A DNA stretch of 64,000 nt from Gillisia mitskevichiae (lineage in GTDB: Bacteria > Bacteroidota > Bacteroidia > Flavobacteriales > Flavobacteriaceae). Within the stretch, counting starts at the first letter, position 1. The number at the start of each line of letters is the position of its first letter. Location: assembly GCF_003634585.1 (NCBI RefSeq), contig NZ_RBLG01000001.1, positions 1 through 64,000 on the forward strand, given 5' to 3'. Below are positions 17,372-25,038 of this stretch, in pieces. The notes below the pieces were generated by a model. That model made no database searches and was not told the origin of the DNA. It saw nothing but the letters and a program-made list of their open reading frames with translations. Made by a program: the position numbers and the translations under genes.

Positions 17372-17857
17372 ATGAAAAATACAATAATCATTATCTGCTT
17401 TTTAATGTCTGTAACTGCATTTTCTCAGCAAAGGGAACATAGAGAAAAAATGTCCCATCACTCTGAGATGACTTCAGAAGAAATGGCAACGTTAAAGTCT
17501 AAAAAAATGGCACTTCAATTAGATCTGAACAAATCTCAGCAAGAACAAGTGAAACAATTATTTGTTGCGAATATGAATGAAAGAAAAGCGATGATGGAGA
17601 ACAAAAAAGAGGCTGGTACAAAAGCTATGGATTCTACTAAAGCAGATCGTTTTAAAATGATGAATTCTAAATTAGACCAACAAATTGCAATGCAGGATAA
17701 AATGAAAAAGATCCTTGATGCAGAGCAATTTAATGAATGGAAGTCTTCTTCAAGAAAAGAAATGTCTAAAAGAAGACGCCATCAAGCTGATACAAAGAAA
17801 AAAATGCACAGAGCTTCTGCCAAAACCCAAATGAGAAAAGAGCTTCACAAGAATTAG
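17372..17857 (+). CDS. Spy/CpxP-like periplasmic protein
   Basis: A 161-residue exported protein with a signal peptide (to about residue 18, TAFSQ) and an all-helical mature part rich in Met, Lys and Gln. The segment [20 protein letters not shown] resembles the LTxxQ motif region of Spy/CpxP-like proteins. It is a probable paralog of the preceding gene but lacks the long Met-Lys-His tail and ends in a basic stretch. Its stop codon overlaps that of the convergent copA gene by four bases (17854-17857). No consensus promoter was found in the gap before it. Envelope metal or protein-folding stress is a reasonable but unproven role. Confidence 0.75.
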   Translation: MKNTIIIICFLMSVTAFSQQREHREKMSHHSEMTSEEMATLKSKKMALQLDLNKSQQEQVKQLFVANMNERKAMMENKKEAGTKAMDSTKADRFKMMNSKLDQQIAMQDKMKKILDAEQFNEWKSSSRKEMSKRRRHQADTKKKMHRASAKTQMRKELHKN

Positions 17858-20577
17858 ATCTTGGCAGACTTCAATCTTAATGCATTTGCTATTACAGAAA
17901 CTGAACTAAAACTCATTGCTAAAGCAGCGATCATAGGAGATAACAATAAGCCAAATATAGGATATAGCACTCCTGCAGCTATTGGAACTCCAATGGTGTT
18001 ATAGATGAGGGCAAAGAACAAATTCTGTTTAATATTTCTCATTACCTTATCACTAAGATTTTTAGCCTTAACAACCCCGTGTAGATCACCTTTTACCAAG
18101 GTGATCTTTGCGCTTTCTATAGCCACATCTGTTCCAGTTCCCATTGCAATTCCCACGTTAGATTGAGCCAATGCCGGAGCATCGTTGATACCATCTCCTG
18201 CCATGGCAACTAATTTCCCTTCAGCCTGCAGACGTTTTACTTCATTCAATTTATCTTCGGGCAACATTCCTGCTTTGAAACCAGATAAATGAAGTTGATC
18301 TGCTACAGATTTTGCAGTTTTTTCATTATCACCTGTAAGCATAACAACTTCAATCCCATCATCCATTAATTCCTTAATTGCTTGGGCACTTGTTTTCTTT
18401 ATAGGATCTGTAATGGTAATATAACCAACAATTTTATTGCTCACAGCAACATAAGAAACTGTTTTGCCTTGCTCTTGCTCACTTTCAACCTGACTTTTAA
18501 ATTCTGAAGTGATCTCTGCATTTTCAGCATCCATCAATTTTTCATTTCCTATCGCTACTCGTTTTCCTTCTATTTCCCCAGTAACTCCTTTTCCTGTAAC
18601 CGAATTGAAATTTGAGGTTTCCGCTAAAGTCACATGTTTCTCTTTAGCGTATTTCACTGTGGCTTGAGCAAGTGGATGTTCACTCATTGCATTTACAGAA
18701 CTTATATAGTGCAACACCTCATCTTCAGAATAAGTAGAAGTTAAGGCTACAACTTTTTCCACAGAGGGTTTCCCTTCTGTGATCGTTCCTGTTTTATCAA
18801 TTATAAGCACATCAATTTTGATCATTTGCTCCAAAGCCTGTGCATTTTTAATAAGCACCCCATTTTGGGCTCCTTTTCCAACTCCTACCATTACAGACAT
18901 TGGCGTAGCTAATCCTAAAGCACAAGGACAAGCGATTATCAATACTGCAATTGCATTTATCATTGCATAGGCATAAGCAGGTTCAGGCCCATATATTGCC
19001 CAAACAACAAAGGTTATCACAGAGATTAGTACTACAATAGGCACAAAATAGCCAGAGATCTTATCGGCTAATTTTTGAATTGGAGCTTGAGAACGGCTAG
19101 CCTCATTTACCATTTTAATAATCTGTGCTAATAAGGTTTCATTACCAACTTTTTCTGCTTTCATTGTAAAACTCTGGTTGCCATTTATGGTTCCAGAACT
19201 CACTTTATCGCCTTCCTCTTTATCTACTGGTATTGGTTCTCCAGTGATCATAGATTCATCCAGACTACTTTGGCCTTTTTTAATAATACCATCTACCGGA
19301 ATTTTATCTCCCGGTTTTACCCTTAGTAAATCTCCAACTACAATTTTATCGGTTGGAATTTCCTCTTCTAATCCATCAATAATTCTGAAAGCCTTATTAG
19401 GAGCTAACTTTAAAAGCTCTTTAATGGCACTATTGGTCTTGCTATGCGCTCTTGCTTCTAATAACTGCCCAAGCAGCACTAAAGTTAAAATAACAGTTGC
19501 AGCTTCAAAATACACATGAACTGTCCCCATTTCAGTCTTAAATTGATCTGGAAAAAGGTCTGGAAATAACAAGCCTACTACACTAAAAACCCAAGCGACT
19601 CCTGCTCCAATTCCAATTAAAGTGAACATGTTAAGATTCCAGGTAATTATAGATCTGTAAGCGCGTTCAAAAAACATCCAGGTTGCATAAAAGACTACAG
19701 GAATGGAAAGGCCTAATTGGATCCAGTTCCAAAACTTCATATCTAACAAATCGTAAAGTGGATTTCCAGGGATCATTTCAGACATCGCAATCAGAAATAT
19801 TGGGAGTGTAAATAAGACTGCGATCTTGAATTTTTTAAGCAGATTTAAATAGGTCTTATTTTCTGCGGAAACATCTGATTTCATTGGCACCAAATCCATC
19901 CCACAAATAGGACAATCTCCAGGCTCATCTTTAATAACTTCCGGATGCATCGGGCAGGTATAATTTGTAGCAGATGCTTTTAAACTCATTTCTTCCACGA
20001 GATCCATCCCACATACGGGACAATCACCTGGTTTAGTATAAGTTTTATCTCCCTCACAATGCATAGGGCAATAAAAAGTTCCAGTTCCTTCTTTTCCTTT
20101 ATCGGTTTCTGCTACAGATTCCTCATTTTTTCCTGAAGGCGCTTCACCATGTTTATAGATCTGATAGCTTCCTCCATCTTCTTTTAGAGCTTTTTGAAAC
20201 TCACTCAATTTAATATGAGAATCCATTTCTATTACTGCTTCCGCTTTTTCCAGATTCACCTGGGCATTGGTAACACCTTTTACTTCTTTTAAAGTGTTTT
20301 CTACATGAGTTCTACAACCATTACAGGTCATCCCTGTTACATCGTATGTATGCTTCATGCTTTTACCGGTTTCATATATCTCATAATTCCCGCCTCCGCT
20401 CTTCAACGCTTCTTGAAAAGTTTCCAACGAAATATGATTCTGCATTTCTATTTCCGCTTCGGCTTTTTCCAGATTCACCTGGGCATTGGTAACACCTTTT
20501 ACTTCTTTTAAAGTGTTTTCTACATGAGTTCTACAACCATTACAGGTCATTCCGGAAATTGTATAGGTATGTTTCAT
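17854..20577 (-). CDS. copA: Copper-exporting P1B-type ATPase with two HMA and two CPMHP-type domains
   Basis: A 907-residue P-type ATPase that pumps Cu(I) out of the cytoplasm. Domains in order: HMA1 (1-73, GMTCNGC with Cys12 and Cys15), HMA2 (74-146, Cys85 and Cys88), a heavy-metal-binding domain CPMH...CPVCGM (about 169-193), a second one CPMHPE...CPICGM (about 208-226), then eight predicted membrane helices with the transport motif IACPCALGL, the phosphorylation motif DKTGT and the hinge GDGINDAP. The two HMA domains share an 89-base perfectly identical DNA stretch, a sign of recent duplication or gene conversion. A perfect 26-base palindrome sits just upstream of the ATG. The gene follows the copper-storage gene and converges on a Spy-like gene. 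Confidence 0.96.
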   Translation of the reverse strand: MKHTYTISGMTCNGCRTHVENTLKEVKGVTNAQVNLEKAEAEIEMQNHISLETFQEALKSGGGNYEIYETGKSMKHTYDVTGMTCNGCRTHVENTLKEVKGVTNAQVNLEKAEAVIEMDSHIKLSEFQKALKEDGGSYQIYKHGEAPSGKNEESVAETDKGKEGTGTFYCPMHCEGDKTYTKPGDCPVCGMDLVEEMSLKASATNYTCPMHPEVIKDEPGDCPICGMDLVPMKSDVSAENKTYLNLLKKFKIAVLFTLPIFLIAMSEMIPGNPLYDLLDMKFWNWIQLGLSIPVVFYATWMFFERAYRSIITWNLNMFTLIGIGAGVAWVFSVVGLLFPDLFPDQFKTEMGTVHVYFEAATVILTLVLLGQLLEARAHSKTNSAIKELLKLAPNKAFRIIDGLEEEIPTDKIVVGDLLRVKPGDKIPVDGIIKKGQSSLDESMITGEPIPVDKEEGDKVSSGTINGNQSFTMKAEKVGNETLLAQIIKMVNEASRSQAPIQKLADKISGYFVPIVVLISVITFVVWAIYGPEPAYAYAMINAIAVLIIACPCALGLATPMSVMVGVGKGAQNGVLIKNAQALEQMIKIDVLIIDKTGTITEGKPSVEKVVALTSTYSEDEVLHYISSVNAMSEHPLAQATVKYAKEKHVTLAETSNFNSVTGKGVTGEIEGKRVAIGNEKLMDAENAEITSEFKSQVESEQEQGKTVSYVAVSNKIVGYITITDPIKKTSAQAIKELMDDGIEVVMLTGDNEKTAKSVADQLHLSGFKAGMLPEDKLNEVKRLQAEGKLVAMAGDGINDAPALAQSNVGIAMGTGTDVAIESAKITLVKGDLHGVVKAKNLSDKVMRNIKQNLFFALIYNTIGVPIAAGVLYPIFGLLLSPMIAALAMSFSSVSVIANALRLKSAKI
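20243..20331 (-). repeat. 89-base perfect direct repeat, copy in HMA2 of copA
   Basis: Identical base for base to 20462-20550, offset by 219 bases, which is exactly 73 codons. It encodes the [18 protein letters not shown] region of the second HMA domain. Confidence 0.95.
20462..20550 (-). repeat. 89-base perfect direct repeat, copy in HMA1 of copA
   Basis: Partner of 20243-20331. The flanking parts of the two HMA domains differ at synonymous and non-synonymous sites, while this core is identical. Confidence 0.95.
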
Positions 20578-20592
20578 TTCTTTTGAATTCAG

Positions 20593-20618
20593 AAAAGCCC
20601 AGAATATTCTGGGCTTTT
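20593..20618 (-). terminator. Palindromic terminator or attenuator between csp and copA
   Basis: A perfect 26-base palindrome, each arm AAAAGCCCAGAAT. It lies 17 bases after the stop of the copper-storage gene and 15 bases before the copA ATG. On the minus strand it ends in TTTT. No promoter is seen between it and copA, so partial read-through would set the ratio of the two products. Confidence 0.65.
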
Positions 20619-20635
20619 AATACTATTTTTTAGTG

Positions 20636-20956
20636 TTATGCTAAATGCGCCTCGCAAACAGCTGCACAATTTCTACAGGCTTTAGCACAATCTTGGCAAT
20701 GTGCGTGATCGTGTTTTTCGCACTCTTCTGCACAGGCATTACAAACCTTTATACAATATCTAATAAGATCATCTACATCTTTATAGCCAGTTGCAAGTAA
20801 TTGATTTAATGTACTGCATACTTCTGCACAAACTTTGTCTGTTCGGATGCAAGTACGCATCATCTTCACATTTTCCTCATCTAAACAGGCATCTGCGCAA
20901 TAATTGCAGTGGTTTATACAATTACCTAAAGCGTGTACCATTTTTTCATTTCTCAT
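20636..20956 (-). CDS. Four-helix-bundle copper-storage protein (Csp-like, 16 Cys)
   Basis: A 106-residue protein with sixteen cysteines (13, 17, 20, 24, 36, 43, 47, 68, 72, 75, 79, 87, 90, 94, 97, 101) mostly spaced 3-4 residues apart so that they line the inside of a four-helix bundle. This is the layout of the DUF326/Csp family, which stores many Cu(I) ions per monomer as thiolate clusters. No signal peptide is present, so it is probably cytosolic (Csp3-like). A HDHAH segment (82-86) may add ligands. It lies upstream of copA on the same strand, with a hairpin between, and has a TAACTTTG promoter box about 26 bases before its start. Confidence 0.92.
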   Translation of the reverse strand: MRNEKMVHALGNCINHCNYCADACLDEENVKMMRTCIRTDKVCAEVCSTLNQLLATGYKDVDDLIRYCIKVCNACAEECEKHDHAHCQDCAKACRNCAAVCEAHLA

Positions 20957-20981
20957 AACATTAGGTTTTGTGGTTTATACC

Positions 20982-20989
20982 CAAAGTTA
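20982..20989 (-). promoter_or_regulatory. -7 box for the Csp-like gene
   Basis: Minus-strand TAACTTTG matches TAnnTTTG and lies about 26 bases upstream of the start at 20956. The -33 region has no consensus, which would suit an activator-dependent promoter. Confidence 0.5.
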
Positions 20990-21049
20990 CTTAATAGATA
21001 TATTAAATACTTTTAAAATTATGGTAAGGATTTATGAAAATATGGGAAT

Positions 21050-21616
21050 TTAAAAGGCATCTAAAGTGTTTCTACCTTGCTGGGATCTTTTGTATTGAGA
21101 AGGAGTTATTCCTGTACTATTTTTAAATTGAGTAGAAAGATAAGCTGCGCTGCCAAAACCTAAATTATGTGCGATCTCAGAAATACTTAGCTCATCGTAT
21201 TCCAGCAATTCTTTAATTCGCTCTACTTTAAGTTCATTTTGATATTTCTGAATACTTTTCCCCTCAGTCTTAGAAAATATAGAGCTTAGGTGGCTATAAT
21301 CAAAATGTAGATTTTCTGTTAAGATCACAGATAAATTCTGATGAGTATCAGAATCTTTTTGAAAGATTTCGTTTAAAATGATCGCTTTAATTTGCTTAAC
21401 AATACGTTCATTTTTTTCTGATAGTATTTCGAAACCAACTTTCTTAAATTCCTTCTGAAGTTCTTCCATTTGATGGAGATCGATAGAATTTGGAAGTTCA
21501 ATAGTTCCCAAGGATATATTTAGAAATTCAATATTATTACGTTGTAGAATCTCCCGCACCGAGAGAATACAACGATCGCAAACCATATTTTTTATATGAA
21601 GTTCCTTATTAGCCAA
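21050..21616 (-). CDS. HMA-like/AraC fusion regulator, copy 1
   Basis: A 188-residue one-component regulator. Residues 1 to about 68 have the beta-alpha-beta-beta-alpha-beta pattern of a heavy-metal-associated domain, with KNMVCDRC giving a CxxC pair (Cys13, Cys16) where HMA domains bind metal. A helical linker follows, then a C-terminal AraC-type DNA-binding domain with two helix-turn-helix units (about 107-120 and 144-166, SISEIAHNLGFGSAAYL). A plausible reading is direct sensing of cytoplasmic Cu(I) or another soft metal and control of the island. It lies directly upstream of the Csp and copA genes. A paralog with the same layout is at 24260-24829. Metal, targets and sign of regulation are unknown. 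Confidence 0.85.
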   Translation of the reverse strand: MANKELHIKNMVCDRCILSVREILQRNNIEFLNISLGTIELPNSIDLHQMEELQKEFKKVGFEILSEKNERIVKQIKAIILNEIFQKDSDTHQNLSVILTENLHFDYSHLSSIFSKTEGKSIQKYQNELKVERIKELLEYDELSISEIAHNLGFGSAAYLSTQFKNSTGITPSQYKRSQQGRNTLDAF

Positions 21617-21632
21617 ATGATATAAATATTGA

Positions 21633-21695
21633 AAATTAAAGCCTATCTACTACATCTAAAAGGTTAAAATAAGATGAAGAGACAGGCTTTAATTT
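21633..21695 (-). terminator. Long inverted repeat between the DUF3347 gene and the regulator
   Basis: Arms AAATTAAAGCCT (21633-21644) and AGGCTTTAATTT (21684-21695), extendable to 17 bases with one mismatch, plus an inner CATCT/AGATG pairing. It lies after the DUF3347 stop and just before the regulator start, and could be a terminator, an attenuator or an operator. Confidence 0.45.
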
Positions 21696-21709
21696 TACTA
21701 GACTTTTAT

Positions 21710-22291
21710 TTAATTTATTACTTCCTCTACTCTACCACATTTAAGCATTTTATCACCAAAATACGGGTTTCTTATTTCTGAAGAAGTAGAATACCAGTAA
21801 TCCCCTTTTCCTTCGAAAGCCATAGGACAGTATTGCTTATAGATCTCTCCAGAAGATAAAGCACCTGTTAAAACAGTTTCCATCTCTTTTGTTATCTTAG
21901 AGAAAGCTTCCCTTTGCTTATTGATATCTGTTGCTTCTACTAATTGATTAGTGGCATCCAATAAAGTTTGCTCAGCCTTAGCTTCTTTTAAACTTTCCAA
22001 TAACAATTTAGCATGCTCCTGAGCCTCTGTATTCTCTGATGCTACTAATGCCGATTTAATTCCGATATAATGCTCGAAAGTTGTTTGAGTAATAGTTTCC
22101 TTGAACTGCACATTTATAACATCTTCTACATCCATTTTATCTACAGAACCTGTTTGTTCTTCAGCATTCATTTCTTCATCCATTACAGTATGGCTTTCAT
22201 CTTTCTTATCCTTGTTTTCTCCACATGAATAAAATCCAAAACTCGCTACTAAAGCAGCAATCATTAATCCGTTTCTAAGTTGTTTTTTCAT
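21710..22291 (-). CDS. DUF3347 lipoprotein
   Basis: A 193-residue lipoprotein (lipobox FYSCG, Cys23) with an acidic, Met-containing linker (about 30-55) and a C-terminal DUF3347 domain. The domain ends in the typical block QYCPMAFEGKGDYWYSTSSE followed by IRNPYFGDKMLKCG, whose Cys, Met and His/Cys residues suggest copper binding. The same domain forms the tail of the CusB adaptor in this island, and a decayed third copy is at 23021-23140. It is probably a periplasmic copper chaperone or buffer for the Cus system; this is inference from domain sharing. A TAATTTTG promoter box lies 114 bases upstream. Confidence 0.88.
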   Translation of the reverse strand: MKKQLRNGLMIAALVASFGFYSCGENKDKKDESHTVMDEEMNAEEQTGSVDKMDVEDVINVQFKETITQTTFEHYIGIKSALVASENTEAQEHAKLLLESLKEAKAEQTLLDATNQLVEATDINKQREAFSKITKEMETVLTGALSSGEIYKQYCPMAFEGKGDYWYSTSSEIRNPYFGDKMLKCGRVEEVIN

Positions 22292-22405
22292 TATTTCTTT
22301 TTTCTAATTATTCTTATTAAAAAATTTTCTAATACTAGGAGACTAGGTCTACCAAATGGTAAATCCAACTTGTACACTTATTAATCCCAGTAAAGAAAAT
22401 ACACG

Positions 22406-22413
22406 CAAAATTA
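22406..22413 (-). promoter_or_regulatory. -7 box for the DUF3347 gene
   Basis: Minus-strand TAATTTTG matches TAnnTTTG. It lies 114 bases upstream of the start at 22291, leaving a long leader. No consensus -33 box. Confidence 0.35.
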
Positions 22414-22435
22414 GTTATTAAAACCGTCTATATTT

Positions 22436-22555
22436 TCATAATCTATAGGTTGCGTCATCCATAGAAAGTCGAACATCTCCAATCTCTATGCCGAATACTC
22501 TCAAATCTTCCGTTTTCTTTGGAACAATGGCTCTTATTCGGTCTGTATTGTTGCA
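22436..22555 (-). other. Protein-like ORF fragment, possibly a remnant
   Basis: Frame-shifted relative to the end of the haem-binding gene, a 40-codon open stretch reads CNNTDRIRAIVPKKTEDLRV then FGIEIGDVRLSMDDATYRL and a stop. The composition is protein-like, but there is no start codon or complete domain. It may be the C-terminal remnant of a lost gene or chance. The rest of the 242-base gap (22292-22533) holds only the promoter box above. Confidence 0.25.
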
Positions 22556-22986
22556 ACCCAATCCATAAGCACTTTCTTATCATCATCTGTTAACTTAGCC
22601 TCTTGATGTAACCAAGTATATTCATCTAAAGGCATCTTGTCATTTTTAACCTCTTTTATAAGTTCCTCTAATTTATGATCTTTTCTCTTCTGAGAATATT
22701 CCCCAAATTCACTGAAATTGAGTTCACTTTTACCCTCATCTACATGATCTGCTAAGTACCAATTCACAGGTTGAACCCTATTATACCATGGATACTCTGT
22801 ATTGTTGCTATGGCAATCATAACAAGAAGCGCGTAATATAGCTTCCACTTCTTTAGGCGGATTGTAGCTTGCGATAAAATCTGACGCTGGAATTGTTTCA
22901 GACTGATTATAATTTTTAGGGAAAAATTGAATTACGATTAGTGCTATTAAAGCAACAATTGCAAGAATTTTTAAAATTTTCATCAA
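22534..22986 (-). CDS. Haem-binding domain protein
   Basis: A 150-residue protein with an N-terminal membrane helix (about residues 5-22) and a periplasmic domain containing one CxxCH motif (CYDCH, Cys55-Cys58-His59), followed by NNTEYPWYNRVQPVNWYL, the typical sequence of the Haem_bd domain (PF14376 type). A distal Met (MPLDEYTWLH) could be the sixth haem ligand. It probably carries one covalently attached c-type haem at the periplasmic face. Its place among copper genes suggests an electron-transfer or redox role in metal handling, which is inference. It lies on the minus strand between two DUF-type genes with remnant-containing gaps on both sides. Confidence 0.88.
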   Translation of the reverse strand: MMKILKILAIVALIALIVIQFFPKNYNQSETIPASDFIASYNPPKEVEAILRASCYDCHSNNTEYPWYNRVQPVNWYLADHVDEGKSELNFSEFGEYSQKRKDHKLEELIKEVKNDKMPLDEYTWLHQEAKLTDDDKKVLMDWVATIQTE

Positions 22987-23020
22987 GTTAAAATTTAGTG
23001 TTATCAGACTTTATTAAATC

Positions 23021-23140
23021 TTAATTAATCAGTTTTTTAATACTCATACAATTAAGAATTTTTCCGCCACCAAAGTACGGATTTTTTGTGGCTTTAGTTT
23101 CACTAATTCAAAATGCTCCCTATCCAAAAAGGCAGTTATT
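23021..23140 (-). pseudogene. Decayed DUF3347 domain remnant
   Basis: In one minus-strand frame the gap between two genes translates to C-L-F-G-stop-G-A-F-stop-ISETKATKNPYFGGGKILNC and then MSIKKLIN-stop. It aligns with the end of the intact DUF3347 domains nearby: GAFWLSESSDVKNPYYGSAM in CusB and IRNPYFGDKMLKCG in the lipoprotein. The Trp after GAF is replaced by TGA, a second stop lies upstream and the CPMA block is shortened. It is clearly a broken copy and not an expressed gene. Confidence 0.8.
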
Positions 23141-23169
23141 GTATTACAAAAATTCTTAATAAACCTATT

Positions 23170-23556
23170 TTAAATATTATTGATAACCTTTTTTAATTTT
23201 TCAGTAATTTCTTCTGCGATCTCTTTTAATTCTGAATTATCGATGGCTTGCATAGAAGCTAATGGATTCACTGCGGCAATCTCTACAGAATTGTCTTTAA
23301 GTTGCTGCACAATTACATTACATGGTAACATAGTTCCTACTTTATCTTCTGCCGTTAAAGCTTTATGTGCATAAGGCGCATTGCAGGCTCCCAAAATTCT
23401 GTAATTCTTGAAGTCTATATCCAGCTTCTTTTTAAAAGTTGCCTTAAGATCGATATCCGTTAATACTCCGAAGCCTTCCTTTTCTAATTCTTTGGAAACT
23501 TTATCTATAACGTTTTCAAAATTCCCCTCTACTGTTTTATTAAAATAATAATTCAT
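23170..23556 (-). CDS. DUF302 family protein
   Basis: A 128-residue protein without signal peptide or membrane segment. The sequence FENVIDKVSKELEKEGFGVLTDIDLKATF and the later NYRILGACNAPYAHKAL and VGTMLPCNVIVQQL blocks are those of DUF302 domains, a small alpha/beta fold often found near metal and redox genes. Two cysteines (in GACNAP and LPCNV) are conserved positions in many members. The biochemical role is not established. It lies on the minus strand among the copper-island genes, with remnants of lost genes on both sides. Confidence 0.88.
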   Translation of the reverse strand: MNYYFNKTVEGNFENVIDKVSKELEKEGFGVLTDIDLKATFKKKLDIDFKNYRILGACNAPYAHKALTAEDKVGTMLPCNVIVQQLKDNSVEIAAVNPLASMQAIDNSELKEIAEEITEKLKKVINNI

Positions 23557-23586
23557 ATTGAAGTTTTTTAATTGTTTGTACTTTGA

Positions 23587-23631
23587 TTAAAATCTCATTG
23601 AAAGTCCGACACTGATTCCAAATCTGTTATC
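23587..23631 (-). pseudogene. Remnant of an outer-membrane barrel C-terminus
   Basis: Fifteen codons in the gap between the DUF305 and DUF302 genes read DNRFGISVGLSMRF-stop, the typical last strand of an outer-membrane beta-barrel ending in Phe. An in-frame TAG immediately precedes it, so no intact gene exists. It is short, so chance cannot be excluded, but it fits other decay in this region. Confidence 0.4.
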
Positions 23632-23690
23632 CTAACTCCTTATTAAAGATAAGTTTTTAGAAAGAAAATATTCCATCCCTGATCTTCTCC

Positions 23691-24185
23691 TTATTTACCC
23701 TCATTCTCCAATCTTTCGATCATTCTTTTCATCTCTAGTATCTCCTTTTTCTGTGCTTTAATTATGTCATCAGCTAATTTCTTCACCTCAGGATCTTTTA
23801 TATCTGCTCTTTCACTGGTAAGAATTGCAATAGAATGATGAGGGATCATCGCTTTCATCCACAACACATCTCCAATTATTGGACTTTGAGCCCTTACTAA
23901 CCCTAATGCACCTAAAAATAGCATCAAACTTCCTATATAAATAGCGATATTCTTCTTCTTATTTTTATACATGTTCAACATAAGAGATAGCATGATCACT
24001 GCCATTGCAGAGATCCCTAAACAGCTCATATAAAATCGAGTTAAACTAAAATAGACATGGTCAATTTGATAGGTGTTTAAATACATGGTGATATACATCG
24101 CCACAAAGGATAAACCAAGCATTAAGAAAAACTTGGAATAATTATTTCCTTGCATTTTATGTTGACTTTTGGCTTCTGGATTCAT
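23691..24185 (-). CDS. DUF305 membrane protein
   Basis: A 164-residue protein with three predicted membrane helices (about 18-36, 51-72 and 79-97) followed by a soluble tail carrying the DUF305 signature MKAMIPHHSIAILTSERA (His116-His117) and a helical region KKLADDIIKAQKKEILEMKR. DUF305 proteins are ferritin-like helical domains often linked to copper resistance, and the double His with nearby Met could bind metal. The N-terminal segment contains several His and Met residues (QHKMQ). It follows the second HMA-AraC regulator with 74 bases between. Confidence 0.88.
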   Translation of the reverse strand: MNPEAKSQHKMQGNNYSKFFLMLGLSFVAMYITMYLNTYQIDHVYFSLTRFYMSCLGISAMAVIMLSLMLNMYKNKKKNIAIYIGSLMLFLGALGLVRAQSPIIGDVLWMKAMIPHHSIAILTSERADIKDPEVKKLADDIIKAQKKEILEMKRMIERLENEGK

Positions 24186-24259
24186 ATTGATTAGTTTTTG
24201 GTTGTCGAACTAAAGTATTGGATTAAAGCTTATTATATTGTTAAAATATTGGATTGTAT

Positions 24260-24829
24260 TTATACTATTTGGTCTAAAGAATTCCTAAAATTTTCATTCA
24301 AACCCTTGTATTCCGTCAAACTCATTCCTGTTTCATTCTTAAACTGGCGGGATAAATAATTCATATTAGCATAATCTAACAACTGACTTATTTCTGTGAA
24401 ATTAAATTCTTTAGACTGTATTAGTTCTTTCACCTTTTCGATCTTCAGTTTTATAAAATATTTCTCTATAGTAACTTTTTCTGTAGCCGAAAAAATCTTG
24501 CTTATTTTAGAATAATCAGAATTCAGTTTAGCAGAAAGTAGATCCGATAGATTTCCTTCAAGCTTAAGTGGGAATTTATTTAACAGTTTGATCAATTCAA
24601 TTTTAACTTCTTCTGTAATTATATTTTCTGGGCTGCTAATTAGAAGGAAACCATTTTCAGTTAAAACCTTATTCAATTTTAATTTTGTTAACTCCTCATT
24701 GTCCGTATCTATAATAACTTTACCTAAAATGACTTCCAAAACAACTACTTCCTCAGCGAGTAGCTCATTCCTGATCACTTTAATGCATCGGTCACAAACC
24801 ATGTTCTTTATATAATATTCCTTGATCAT
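24260..24829 (-). CDS. HMA-like/AraC fusion regulator, copy 2
   Basis: A 189-residue paralog of the regulator at 21050-21616, with the same length and order: an HMA-like N-terminal domain (1 to about 66) with KNMVCDRC (Cys12, Cys15), a helical linker, and a C-terminal AraC domain with helix-turn-helix units around 105-118 and 144-166 (FTEISQLLDYANMNYLSRQF). Sequence identity is concentrated in the CxxC motif and the AraC part; the remainder has diverged, suggesting different metals or target sites. It lies just after the cus operon terminator and upstream of the DUF305 gene. No consensus promoter was recognised before it. Confidence 0.85.
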   Translation of the reverse strand: MIKEYYIKNMVCDRCIKVIRNELLAEEVVVLEVILGKVIIDTDNEELTKLKLNKVLTENGFLLISSPENIITEEVKIELIKLLNKFPLKLEGNLSDLLSAKLNSDYSKISKIFSATEKVTIEKYFIKLKIEKVKELIQSKEFNFTEISQLLDYANMNYLSRQFKNETGMSLTEYKGLNENFRNSLDQIV

Positions 24830-24882
24830 GAGCTTAGTAATTATTTAAAAACTTATCCTATTCTTATTATTTTTTACAACTT

Positions 24883-24908
24883 AAAAAAAGAGATTTTATC
24901 TTATCTCT
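24883..24908 (-). terminator. Terminator at the end of the cus operon
   Basis: Six-base stem AGAGAT/ATCTCT (24889-24894 with 24903-24908) followed on the minus strand by seven T. It overlaps the stop codon of the 43-residue peptide gene. Confidence 0.75.
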
Positions 24909-25038
24909 AAAAGTTTAATACTTGATTTAGAGCTAAGAATATTAAGGTGAATGAAACTATTCCATAAATCAATCTGGCACTCCATTTTTTAAATTCCGAT
25001 TTTGTTTTCTTATCTTCTACTTGACAACACTTTTTCAT
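24907..25038 (-). CDS. 43-residue Cys-Cys membrane peptide coupled to cusB
   Basis: A short gene that is easy to overlook. It reads MKKCCQVEDKKTKSEFKKWS, then ARLIYGIVSFTLIFLALNQV and LNF. The start overlaps the cusB stop as ATGA, which implies translational coupling, and the operon terminator overlaps its own stop. The layout is a charged cytoplasmic head with a Cys-Cys pair at residues 4-5 and one membrane helix (about 22-40). It could deliver or sense metal for the Cus pump, or be an assembly factor, but no function is known to me. The clean coupling and terminator argue that it is real. Confidence 0.75.
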   Translation of the reverse strand: MKKCCQVEDKKTKSEFKKWSARLIYGIVSFTLIFLALNQVLNF

